Assembly: GCF_014642075.1 (NCBI RefSeq)
Contig: NZ_BMIK01000002.1
Span: 124,001-188,000 of the forward strand
From: Parapedobacter defluvii
GTDB taxonomy: Bacteria; Bacteroidota; Bacteroidia; Sphingobacteriales; Sphingobacteriaceae
Length of the DNA: 64,000 bases
Reading direction: 5' to 3'
The position numbers and the translations under genes were made by a program. The notes below the pieces were generated by a model. That model worked only from the letters and a program-made list of their open reading frames with translations. It was not told the DNA's origin and did no database searches. This document shows, piece after piece, positions 8,270 through 16,700 of the stretch (position 1 is the first letter of the stretch; each line of letters starts with the position of its first letter).

Positions 8270-11200
8270 TTAATCTTCTTCTGTTGTTGTCAATTTAGTT
8301 TTTACCTGTTCATCCAGGTATTTAAAAATAACGTACAATACCGGTATGATGAAAATACCGAGCGTAACGCCGATCAACATGCCTCCGGCTGCTCCGAAAC
8401 TGATCGAGTGGTTACCTTGTGCAGAAGGACCTACCGTCCACATGAGTGGAATTAGTCCTGCAATAAACGCAAGGGAGGTCATCAGAATCGGGCGGAGCCG
8501 CATGCGTGCGCCTTCTACGGCCGACTCATAAATACTCAGCCCCGCCTGGCGCTGCTGTACGGCAAATTCAACAATAAGGATGGCATTTTTGGCTAATAGC
8601 CCGATGAGCATGATAAGCCCTACCTGTACGTAGATGTTGTTTTCTAGACCAACCAGGTTGATGAGCGCATAGACGCCGATCAATCCGACGGGAACCGATA
8701 ACATCACGGCCAACGGTAAAATGTAGCTTTCATACTGGGCTGCTAACAGAAAATAAACGAAGATAATGCTCAATGCAAAGATCAGCAGGGTCTCGTTGCC
8801 CGATTGGCTTTCTTCCAGACTCATCCCCGTCCACTCGTAGCTGTAGTTGCCGGGCAGGTGGGCAGCGGCTGTTTCCTCCATCGCTTGCATCGCCTCGCCC
8901 GTGCTGTACCCTTCAGACGGAATGGCATTAATAGCGATGGCATTGTACAAGTTATAACGGTTTACGATTTCGGGACCCATCACTTTTTTGAGCTTCACGA
9001 TGGTATTCACCGGTACCATTTCGCCGCTGCCGTTACGCACGAAGATGGATTTGAAGGATTCAGGTTCGGCACGGTATTCAAAATCCGCTTGCATATAAAG
9101 GCGGTATTGCCTCCCGAAACGGTTAAAATCACTCACCATGACCCTGCCATAGTAACCCTGTATGGTCCGCATCATCTCATTAACACTCACACCCAGGGCT
9201 TTCGCTTTTACCGGGTCCACCTCCAACAGATACTGTGGGAAATTGGCGTTGAAGGTGGTATAGGCAGATGCGATTTCCGGACGTTTTTCCAGTTCGCGCA
9301 TAAAACTATCTGCCACCGATCCGAAATCCCACATCGAGCCGCCCATGCGGTCCTGCAATACAAATTCAAGACCGGAAAAGTCACCAAATCCCTGGATGGT
9401 GGGCCTCGGAAAGACGCTGAACGATGCGTCGGTAATCTGGGCCAGGTCTGCACGTATGGTGTCCATAATGGCGTTGATATTCCGGATTTCCCCACGTTCC
9501 TTCGCCGGTTTGAGATTGATGTAGCCAACCGCGAAGGCCGAACTTGCGCTGGCGTCAATGGCATTGTAGCCGGAGACGGTGGTCATGCCCTCGATAGCTG
9601 TTCTTTTTTTCAGGATACTGTCTGCTTTGGAAAGCGCAGCCGTCGTACGGGCCAGTGATGCCCCCGGGGGCATCGAAAGCGAGTAGGTAATGAAGCTGTC
9701 GTCTTCCGTAGGAATAAAACTGGAGGGGGTACGATTCATCAGCCATACGCCAATGCCTGTAACCAGCACAAGCCCGCCTATGGCTATCCATTTGCGGCCG
9801 ATTAAAAAGCGCAGTGAACCGATATATCTATTCGTAAGGGTTGCAAAACCGGTATTAAATGCACTGAAAAACCTGGATTTGAATCGGCTGAAGCCAGGTT
9901 TTTTTTCGGAATGGTCATCGGCAATGGTATCGGCCATGGTAGTGGGTGTTGGATGTGCATCCGATTTCCGAAGGAGCAATGCACAAAGTGCGGGGGTAAG
10001 TGTTAACGCATTCAGCGCGGAAATGAGGATGGCGGTAGCCAGGGTGTACGCAAATTGCTGGAAGAACACACCTGACGGACCTCCCATGAAACCGACGGGA
10101 AAAAATACAGCAGACATTACCAACGTGATGGACACAATGGCCCGCGTAATTTCGCCCATTGTAGAGATGGTGGCTTTTCGGGGTCCGAGTTTGGTCGCGT
10201 GCATCTTCTGATGGACAGCCTCGACTACCACGATGGCATCGTCGACCACGATCCCGATGGCAAGCACCAGTGCAAACATGGTCAATACATTGATGGAGAA
10301 CCCGAACAGCTGAAGGAAGAAAAATGTACCGACCAGGGAAACGGGGATCGCAATGGCTGGAATAAGTGTAGACCGGAAATCTTGCAGAAAAATGAATACA
10401 ATAATAAAAACCAAAATGAAGGCTTCAAAAATCGTATGCTGCACCTGATTGATCGATTCATCAATCTGATCACGCACGCTGTAGGATATCCGGTATTGGA
10501 TACCCTCGGGAAAGTCCTTGGAAAGCCTTTCCAATACGTCGCGTATCTGGATATCAATCTCACGGGCATTGGATCCGCTGGTCTGGAGGATATTCAGGGT
10601 AAGCCCCGGATAGCCGTTTACCTTATTGTCACTTCCGAGATTGGTGGCACCGAGTTCGACCCGTGCAATATCTTTCAGATAGAGGACCGAACCGTCTTTA
10701 TTGGTTTTGATGACAATCTGCTCGAACTCTTCCGGCAGTGTAAACCGTCCCTGGTGCCGTAAAATAGTTTCGAAAGCCTCGTCAGAGGTTTCCCCGAATT
10801 TTCCCGGGGCGATCTCAAAATTCTGATCCCGGATTGCTGTCCGCACATCCTGCGGTACCAGTCCATATACGGCCATTTTCTCCGGGTTCAACCAGGTACG
10901 GATGGAATAATCGCGTGCACCCACACGCCGTACTTCCCCTACGCCATCTACACGCGCCAATTCGCGCATGAGGTTGATCTGGGCATAGGCCTGCAAAAAT
11001 GTTTCGTCATACAGGGTGTCAGGACGGTTGCTGAATATATCAATGGTCATGATAATCCCGCTTTGGCGGGGTTCCACCGTGATACCCGATTCGATCACCT
11101 CAGCTGGGATACGGGCATTTGCTTTCGAAACCCGGGTCTGTACGTTTACAGAAGCCTGGTTGGGATCGGTTCCTGTCTTAAAAAATACAGTGATATTGCC

Positions 11201-11461
11201 TGATCCGGAGTTAGTTGCTGACGACCGGATATAGGTCATGTTGGGAACACCGTTGATAGCTTCTTCGATGGGTAACAGCACCGCTCCGGCTACGGTTTCC
11301 GCATTGGCGCCGGGATAGGACGTGGAAACGGTAACACTTGGGGGAGCAATTTCAGGAAATCGTGTAATGGGCAACTGCCACATGGATACCAAACCGAGGA
11401 TTACCAGTAGGGTGGAGATAACGGTAGCTAATACGGGTCTATTGATGAATGTTTTGAGCAT
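8270..11461 (-). CDS. RND multidrug efflux pump, HAE1 (AcrB/MexB-like) family
   Basis: Proton-driven inner-membrane transporter of 1063 residues, the normal length for the hydrophobe/amphiphile efflux-1 family. It starts MLKTFINRPVLATVISTLLV and has the two sets of membrane helices and large periplasmic loops expected. The proton-relay Asp pair is in AIGIVVDDAIVVVEAV (helix 4), and LLAKNAILIVEFA carries the family Lys of helix 10. GQGDFSGLEFVLQD-like porter segments are recognisable (here GFGDFSGLEFVLQD). It works with the adaptor upstream and channel downstream. No TetR, MarR or AraR-type regulator gene is adjacent, so control is not visible here. Confidence 0.95.
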   Translation of the reverse strand: MLKTFINRPVLATVISTLLVILGLVSMWQLPITRFPEIAPPSVTVSTSYPGANAETVAGAVLLPIEEAINGVPNMTYIRSSATNSGSGNITVFFKTGTDPNQASVNVQTRVSKANARIPAEVIESGITVEPRQSGIIMTIDIFSNRPDTLYDETFLQAYAQINLMRELARVDGVGEVRRVGARDYSIRTWLNPEKMAVYGLVPQDVRTAIRDQNFEIAPGKFGETSDEAFETILRHQGRFTLPEEFEQIVIKTNKDGSVLYLKDIARVELGATNLGSDNKVNGYPGLTLNILQTSGSNAREIDIQIRDVLERLSKDFPEGIQYRISYSVRDQIDESINQVQHTIFEAFILVFIIVFIFLQDFRSTLIPAIAIPVSLVGTFFFLQLFGFSINVLTMFALVLAIGIVVDDAIVVVEAVHQKMHATKLGPRKATISTMGEITRAIVSITLVMSAVFFPVGFMGGPSGVFFQQFAYTLATAILISALNALTLTPALCALLLRKSDAHPTPTTMADTIADDHSEKKPGFSRFKSRFFSAFNTGFATLTNRYIGSLRFLIGRKWIAIGGLVLVTGIGVWLMNRTPSSFIPTEDDSFITYSLSMPPGASLARTTAALSKADSILKKRTAIEGMTTVSGYNAIDASASSAFAVGYINLKPAKERGEIRNINAIMDTIRADLAQITDASFSVFPRPTIQGFGDFSGLEFVLQDRMGGSMWDFGSVADSFMRELEKRPEIASAYTTFNANFPQYLLEVDPVKAKALGVSVNEMMRTIQGYYGRVMVSDFNRFGRQYRLYMQADFEYRAEPESFKSIFVRNGSGEMVPVNTIVKLKKVMGPEIVNRYNLYNAIAINAIPSEGYSTGEAMQAMEETAAAHLPGNYSYEWTGMSLEESQSGNETLLIFALSIIFVYFLLAAQYESYILPLAVMLSVPVGLIGVYALINLVGLENNIYVQVGLIMLIGLLAKNAILIVEFAVQQRQAGLSIYESAVEGARMRLRPILMTSLAFIAGLIPLMWTVGPSAQGNHSISFGAAGGMLIGVTLGIFIIPVLYVIFKYLDEQVKTKLTTTEED

Positions 11462-11552
11462 TACATTTTTTTTATAACGTGAGCCAATGGCAAATACAAG
11501 CCACCACTAGCATCAAGCTTCAACAAACATTGGGATTATTAAATGCAAGAGA

Positions 11553-12728
11553 TTATTCTGCGGAAGCTGAAGGAACATTCAGCGGTTTGATTTCCATGCC
11601 GTCTTCGAGTTTGTCGAGTCCTGAAAGGACAATGCGATCGCCCGGGTTAACACCATTCTTCACGATATATTGCTTTCCGCTTTTCCCTATTACCTCGATT
11701 GCCCGCTGCTTTACCCGATTGGCGGAATCGAGTGTATACACGAAAATCTTATCCTGCAATTCGGTGGTAGCCACTTGGGGAACCGTGAGCACCCCACGTT
11801 GGTGTTCTTCCATTTTGAGCGTGCCTGTATTGCCGGAACGGAGTACGTAATCTGCATTGGGAAACGTTGCCCGTAGACTGATCGCACCGGTGGTTCGATT
11901 CACCTGACCATTGATGGCATCCACCACACCCTTTTCCGGATAGACCGTGCCATCGGCCATGACCAGTGAAACGTTGGGAATGAGTTGGGTCGTATCGGCA
12001 GGATCGGTTGAGGAGGAATCCCGTTTACCGTATTTTTTCCGGAAATAAAGGAAATCCGATTCACTCATGGCAAAATAGACGTATACCTCACTGATGTCTG
12101 AAAGTTCGGTCAACGGGTCGCTGCTGCTTACCAAGTTTCCAACACGTTTGGGAATCCGCCCGATAAAACCGCTCACGGGCGCTTTGATTGTGGTAAATCC
12201 GAGATTAATACGGGCGCTTGCCACAGCTGCAGAGGCCTGTGCGAGTGATGCTTTGGCCACATCGTAATCAGACATTGCCGTCCGGAGGCGGACATCCGAA
12301 ATCACATCGTTCTCTACCAAGGGTTTCAACCGATCCACTTCCAGCTTGGCATTCTCCAATTTTGCCTTTTCTACATTTTCATTGGCAATTGCGTTGTTTA
12401 ACTCTTCCTGATAGGGCTGCGGGTTGATCTTGAAAAGCCGTTGCCCTTCTTTCACAAATGCACCTTCATCTACATAAATCTCTTCCAAAATCCCCTCAAC
12501 CTGTGGACGTATTTCCACATTGACCTTACCTTCTATCGTTCCCAGATAGTCTTTTACGGTAGTTGCCGTGGCAGTATCTATGGGCTGCACGGGTAGAGCG
12601 ATCGCATTATTTTCGGTATCGCTGGTCTTGGAAGATCCTGTGGAACAGCTGAAAATTACAAATAAGGATAATGCTGATAAAGCAATGATTATGAGTGTTT
12701 TGATGTTTGTTTTGACGGAAATGTTCAT
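11553..12728 (-). CDS. RND efflux periplasmic adaptor, AcrA/MexA-like lipoprotein
   Basis: 391 residues. The signal peptide ends in VIFSC, a lipobox (Cys about 28), so the protein is probably lipid-anchored to the inner membrane. The order is then a biotinyl-lipoyl half (VRPQVEGILEEIYVDEGAFV), a coiled-coil hairpin (about residues 95-165), the second lipoyl half (TIKAPVSGFIGR), a beta-barrel and a membrane-proximal domain. It links the pump to the outer-membrane channel. It is the first gene of the operon, with 91 bp to the RND gene. The 142 bp upstream separate it from the divergent amidohydrolase gene; I found no strong TAnnTTTG box there. Confidence 0.93.
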   Translation of the reverse strand: MNISVKTNIKTLIIIALSALSLFVIFSCSTGSSKTSDTENNAIALPVQPIDTATATTVKDYLGTIEGKVNVEIRPQVEGILEEIYVDEGAFVKEGQRLFKINPQPYQEELNNAIANENVEKAKLENAKLEVDRLKPLVENDVISDVRLRTAMSDYDVAKASLAQASAAVASARINLGFTTIKAPVSGFIGRIPKRVGNLVSSSDPLTELSDISEVYVYFAMSESDFLYFRKKYGKRDSSSTDPADTTQLIPNVSLVMADGTVYPEKGVVDAINGQVNRTTGAISLRATFPNADYVLRSGNTGTLKMEEHQRGVLTVPQVATTELQDKIFVYTLDSANRVKQRAIEVIGKSGKQYIVKNGVNPGDRIVLSGLDKLEDGMEIKPLNVPSASAE

Positions 12729-12870
12729 GTTGTTTACTATTTATTGTTTTAGTACTTCTGTGTGATCTGTCTAATTACGTAGGGTTCGACGGTTTTCATG
12801 CCATCAATTGTTGAATAAGGGTCAGATAGTGTGCCAAACATTTCCTAACCTATCGTGTTATTGATTCCAA

Positions 12871-13674
12871 ATGGATTTGGTTTACTCATTACAAAGGGAA
12901 CAAGTTCCTATCATTGCAACCGCAGTCCATCAAGGACATCGGTTGGCTGTGCCTCTGCTGGATTACATGCATCTGCAGGAACACGAGCGTTTTCGTGAAG
13001 AAGATCCTTATACGGGCTACATGGTAGAAAATCTGCCGGTTAGCCGTGTTATTGTAGATACATCCCGCTTTCAGACGGATCTTAATCGCAGGCGGGAACA
13101 GGCGATCTACCGCAGGCCGGAAGATGCCTGGGGGCTGACGGTTTGGAAGCCGGTTTTACCTGAATTGATGGTCGATCGGTTGCTAGAAGGATACGATCGG
13201 TTTTATGTGGATATAGATCAATTGCTGCAATGGACCCTCGCCTTGTTCGGAAAATTTGTGGTGCTTGATATCCATAGCTATAACCACCGGCGCGTACATC
13301 CCAACGAAGCGGCGAGTGTGGGGGAAAATCCGGAGATCAACATCGGGACCGGCCACAACCACGAAAAGTGGAAATCCCTGGGGCATTGCCTAACCAGTTT
13401 TATGGGACATTGCCGGATTAAAGGCCGGTTTTTGGACGTCCGGGAAAACATCAAATTCAAAGGAGGTGGTTTTTCGGAGTGGATCAACCGGAATTACGGG
13501 GAGTATGGCTGTGTCTTTTCGCTTGAATTTAAGAAAACCTTTATGGACGAGTGGACCGGTTGGGTCGATATAGCCTACCTGAACCAAATTCGATCCATGC
13601 TGGCGGGGTGTATCCCGTTTCTGTTGCACATGCTTGATACACCGATTAAATCTTCTTTTTTGCATGGACATTGA
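12871..13674 (+). CDS. N-formylglutamate amidohydrolase-like protein
   Basis: 267-residue cytoplasmic protein of the HutG-type N-formylglutamate amidohydrolase family. Family features seen are an N-terminal TAVHQGHRL, the segment SRVIVDTSRFQTDLNR, and the core VLDIHSYNHRR, whose Asp/His cluster probably binds zinc. The classical enzyme deformylates N-formyl-L-glutamate in histidine breakdown, but no hut gene is nearby. Instead it overlaps a DUF1704 metallopeptidase gene by 11 bp, with an ATP-grasp ligase after that, so an amide-bond hydrolase acting on a ligase product is more likely. That last step is inference. Confidence 0.85.
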   Translation: MDLVYSLQREQVPIIATAVHQGHRLAVPLLDYMHLQEHERFREEDPYTGYMVENLPVSRVIVDTSRFQTDLNRRREQAIYRRPEDAWGLTVWKPVLPELMVDRLLEGYDRFYVDIDQLLQWTLALFGKFVVLDIHSYNHRRVHPNEAASVGENPEINIGTGHNHEKWKSLGHCLTSFMGHCRIKGRFLDVRENIKFKGGGFSEWINRNYGEYGCVFSLEFKKTFMDEWTGWVDIAYLNQIRSMLAGCIPFLLHMLDTPIKSSFLHGH

Positions 13675-15511
13675 GGGTAAGAAATACATCCAACGCATTC
13701 TTGACAAACTGAAAAAAGGCAGACCCTTGTTTACCAGATTGCCTTGCGGGGGTGAACTCCGCATGGATCGGCCGCTTCCATACCTTTTGGTCTACCGTGT
13801 TCCGCCGGACGGGGAGGATGCATTTACGTCGACACTTGGGAAAACAGAATCAGCTTATCTCGTTGCTCCGGATACAGCCGAGTGCCCCATAAATCCGATT
13901 ATCCATGCCATAGCCGGTGCAATGGCTGATAAATTCGGGGGATTTATGTTATTGGAAGTGTGGTTGTCAGACCGGGTAGACTCATCGGCTTTCAATATCC
14001 ATATCAGCCAAAAAAGTGCATTGCCTATTGCGGAGAAATTGCAGCTTGAGTTGCAGCGGATTCATCTTACCCAGATGATCGGTGACCACACGGTGCTGGA
14101 AAAGGACAAGCAGATGCCGTCGCCGCCTTACTACACCGCCTTATTCAGTGCGGAGGAGGCACGGAAGAATGAAATTATTCTGATCGGACTGGAAATCAGG
14201 CCGGTATACATTAACCAACAGACGGGCTCACCGTATCCGCTTTTTCTTAGGGAACTGCGGGAGTATTTCGGGAAGGCATTGCGCAAAAGTTTTTTCGAGT
14301 TTGTGCGGATGAAAACTTCGTATAGCGCCGCGCATTTCCAAATGCTGGGTACCACGGAGCTGCACGAATCCGTATGGGAAATCGATGAAAAGTTGGCTGA
14401 GTACAGCAATCAATTTGATTTCCTGCTGTTGGTAACTCCCATCAATGCACAGGAAGCTTGGCAGAGTTTCTCCGGGAACAAAAACCGGAAAAATCCGGTA
14501 TTTCACTACCGCCCTATGCCGATAGATCCAGAACTTATTAAAAGAAAGCTCTATAACCTGCCCATAGAGGATATTTCGGATCCGACCATTGCTTACCTTT
14601 TCCGTGATAAGCGCAAGGAGGTAGACCGGATGCTTAACATGTTGGGTGAGCGGGAAAAGCCTGACTTCCTATATAGCAGCCAGCAGATTTTCGGTAATGT
14701 GGAGGAAAGTTTACTGGAAATTGCCCGTGCTATCCTGGTAGCCTCCGAGCCACAGCAGGCCCCCAAAGAAAGTGAGATGCTGGATGCCCACACCTTTGCA
14801 GAGTTGGCAAAAACAGAATTAGAATACCTGAAACAACAATACGATATGGTGTCTACGGCCGTCCGTGTACGTGACGATGTGGAAGGGGTTATGGTTTCCC
14901 GCGGAACGCTGAACATCAGTAGCCGTTACCGCATATCACGGGAGCGTGCGTTCTCGCTGTTGCAACACGAGGTAGGTACCCATGTTGCTACTTATTATAA
15001 CGGTATGGCCCAGCCCTTCAAGCTTTTTTACGTGGGGGTACCGGGCTACGAACAATTGCAGGAAGGACTTGCTGTACTCAGTGAATACATGACGGGAGGG
15101 CTAACCAACCAACGGATGCGTATATTGGCAGCGCGGGTAGTGGCGGTCCACCACATGCTGGCCGGTAATCCATTTACAGATACGTTTGACCTTCTGGTAG
15201 ACAAATACAATTTTAAGCCCGAGACCGCTTTTTACATTACCATGCGGGTATATAGAGGCGGGGGGCTCACGAAAGATGCTGTATACCTGAAAGGGTTGCT
15301 GAACGTTATTGAATATGTAAAAGAGGGAAACGATATTTCACAATTGCTGATTGGAAAGATAAGACAGGATTATCTTCCCATCATTCAGGAACTGTTGCAT
15401 AGGCGACTGTTGAAGCCTTCACCGCTGCATCCCAAATACCTGGAAAAGCCCTACGTCGCGAAGATCGAAGAGATAAAAAAGGGAGGTAGCGTATTTAAAA
15501 TGATTGGGTAA
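13664..15511 (+). CDS. DUF1704 'QEGLA' family zinc metallopeptidase-like protein
   Basis: 615-residue protein of the family named 'flavohaemoglobin expression-modulating QEGLA motif protein'. Residues 435-440 read HEVGTH, and QEGLA follows at 466-470. This matches the HExGTH...E metal site known from the eukaryotic relatives MATCAP/KIAA0895L, which are tubulin tyrosine carboxypeptidases; the bacterial substrate is not established. There is no signal peptide, so it is cytoplasmic. ATG 13664 (MDIEGKKYIQRIL) is preferred to the in-frame TTG at 13634, which lies deep in the preceding gene. The 11-bp overlap with the amidohydrolase implies coupling. The 146 bp after the stop contain an 11-unit heptad array. 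Confidence 0.9.
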   Translation: MDIEGKKYIQRILDKLKKGRPLFTRLPCGGELRMDRPLPYLLVYRVPPDGEDAFTSTLGKTESAYLVAPDTAECPINPIIHAIAGAMADKFGGFMLLEVWLSDRVDSSAFNIHISQKSALPIAEKLQLELQRIHLTQMIGDHTVLEKDKQMPSPPYYTALFSAEEARKNEIILIGLEIRPVYINQQTGSPYPLFLRELREYFGKALRKSFFEFVRMKTSYSAAHFQMLGTTELHESVWEIDEKLAEYSNQFDFLLLVTPINAQEAWQSFSGNKNRKNPVFHYRPMPIDPELIKRKLYNLPIEDISDPTIAYLFRDKRKEVDRMLNMLGEREKPDFLYSSQQIFGNVEESLLEIARAILVASEPQQAPKESEMLDAHTFAELAKTELEYLKQQYDMVSTAVRVRDDVEGVMVSRGTLNISSRYRISRERAFSLLQHEVGTHVATYYNGMAQPFKLFYVGVPGYEQLQEGLAVLSEYMTGGLTNQRMRILAARVVAVHHMLAGNPFTDTFDLLVDKYNFKPETAFYITMRVYRGGGLTKDAVYLKGLLNVIEYVKEGNDISQLLIGKIRQDYLPIIQELLHRRLLKPSPLHPKYLEKPYVAKIEEIKKGGSVFKMIG

Positions 15512-15523
15512 TGGTGGGGATGG

Positions 15524-15600
15524 GTGACCGGTGATCAGTGACCGGTGATCAGTGACCGGTGATCAGTGACCGGTGATCAGTGACCGGTGGTCAGTGGTCG
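15524..15600. repeat. 11-unit heptamer tandem array (GTGACCG/GTGATCA)
   Basis: 77 bp that divide into exactly 11 heptads. GTGACCG alternates with GTGATCA for nine units, then GTGGTCA and GTGGTCG. It begins 12 bp after the DUF1704 stop codon and lies between two genes of the same operon. The units also occur in the 25666-25749 array. Each unit pair contains the small palindromes ACCGGT and TGATCA. Confidence 0.95.
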
Positions 15601-15657
15601 GAAGGATGCGGTAGTTGACAAACAAAAACGCAAAAACACAAACAAAAAATAACAAAG

Positions 15658-16656
15658 ATGACTATCACATTCATCGTTAATCAAGTACGGAAAGAACTGG
15701 CGGGTTACACGACCACAGCGTTGGCGCTGGAAGCCCACCGACGGGGGCATACAGTTTATTATGCAGGGGTTGGAGACCTGGTTTACCTGCCAGATGGGCG
15801 AGTAGGGGCACATAGCCGGAAAGTACCTGACCGTGAATTCAGATCGCTGCATACCTTTCTGGAGGCTGTGGTAACTGAAGAAAAGCGGCTGTTGAGTTCT
15901 AAAAATTGGGATGTTATGTGGTTGCGTAACGATCCGGCAGCAGATATGGAAAAAAGGCCATGGGCTCAGGATGCAGGGGTTCTGTTTGGCCAATTAGTCC
16001 AGCAGCAAGGGGTTTTGGTACTTAATAATCCAAATGGGTTGGTAAAAGCCTCCAATAAGATGTACTTGCAATATTTTCCCGAATCAGTACGGCCCCAGAC
16101 CCTCATCACGCGCGATATGGCAGACGTAGAAGCCTTTTATCGCGATCAACACCACCGCATTATTCTTAAACCGCTGAAAGGCTCGGGGGGGAAAAATGTA
16201 TTTCTCATCGACAAAAAGGAAGACAAAAACCGCAAGCAGATCGTCGAAGCAATTTGCAGAGACGGTTTTGCCATTGCACAGGAATACCTGCCCGCTGCAA
16301 AAAAGGGAGATATCCGTTTGTTTTTGATGGATGGGGAACTCCTGCAGCGGGACGGAAAGGTGGCGGCAATCAAGCGTGTGCAGCAGTCGGGCGAAATCCG
16401 GAGCAATATCCATCAGGGTGCCAAGGCAAAAAAGGCGGTCATGAATAAGGAGATGGAGCACATTGTGGAAGCGGTGGGACCGCTGCTCCGCGAGGATGGG
16501 ATATTTTTAGCGGGATTGGATATCGTAGGCGACAAACTGATGGAAATTAATGTGTTCAGCCCCGGAGGCTTAATCCATGCCTGTGAATTCCAGCGCACGG
16601 ATTTTATGGATGAGGTTATTTCAGCCGTCGAAAAGAAGGTAGCAAATCTCGCGTAA
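15658..16656 (+). CDS. GshB-like ATP-grasp ligase
   Basis: 332 residues resembling prokaryotic glutathione synthetase (GshB/RimK-like ATP-grasp). Visible parts are an N-terminal pre-ATP-grasp domain, a start of the grasp at NPNGLVKASNKMYLQYFPE, ATP-binding HHRIILKPLKGSGGKNVFLI, and the Mg-site segment VGDKLMEINVFSPGGLIHA near residues 290-308. ATP-grasp ligases join a carboxylate to an amine through an acyl phosphate. True glutathione synthetase would need a GshA partner, which is not present here, and its neighbours are hydrolases of amide or peptide bonds. A different amino-acid or peptide ligase activity is therefore plausible (inference). Confidence 0.85.
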   Translation: MTITFIVNQVRKELAGYTTTALALEAHRRGHTVYYAGVGDLVYLPDGRVGAHSRKVPDREFRSLHTFLEAVVTEEKRLLSSKNWDVMWLRNDPAADMEKRPWAQDAGVLFGQLVQQQGVLVLNNPNGLVKASNKMYLQYFPESVRPQTLITRDMADVEAFYRDQHHRIILKPLKGSGGKNVFLIDKKEDKNRKQIVEAICRDGFAIAQEYLPAAKKGDIRLFLMDGELLQRDGKVAAIKRVQQSGEIRSNIHQGAKAKKAVMNKEMEHIVEAVGPLLREDGIFLAGLDIVGDKLMEINVFSPGGLIHACEFQRTDFMDEVISAVEKKVANLA

Positions 16657-16700
16657 AATGAGTACGTTTGGTCATACATTCGTTGGGCGTGGCGGATATC

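Noticed and set aside
8804-9658. 284-codon open frame on the plus strand
   Set aside because: It is antisense to the RND pump gene and has no protein-family character; a shadow of high codon bias.
12871-13674. Histidine-utilisation (hut) gene hutG
   Set aside because: No hutH, hutU or hutI nearby; the neighbours are DUF1704 and an ATP-grasp ligase.
15658-16656. Glutathione synthetase gshB in the strict sense
   Set aside because: Similarity is to the fold and family; no gshA in the window and the context points to another ligase substrate.
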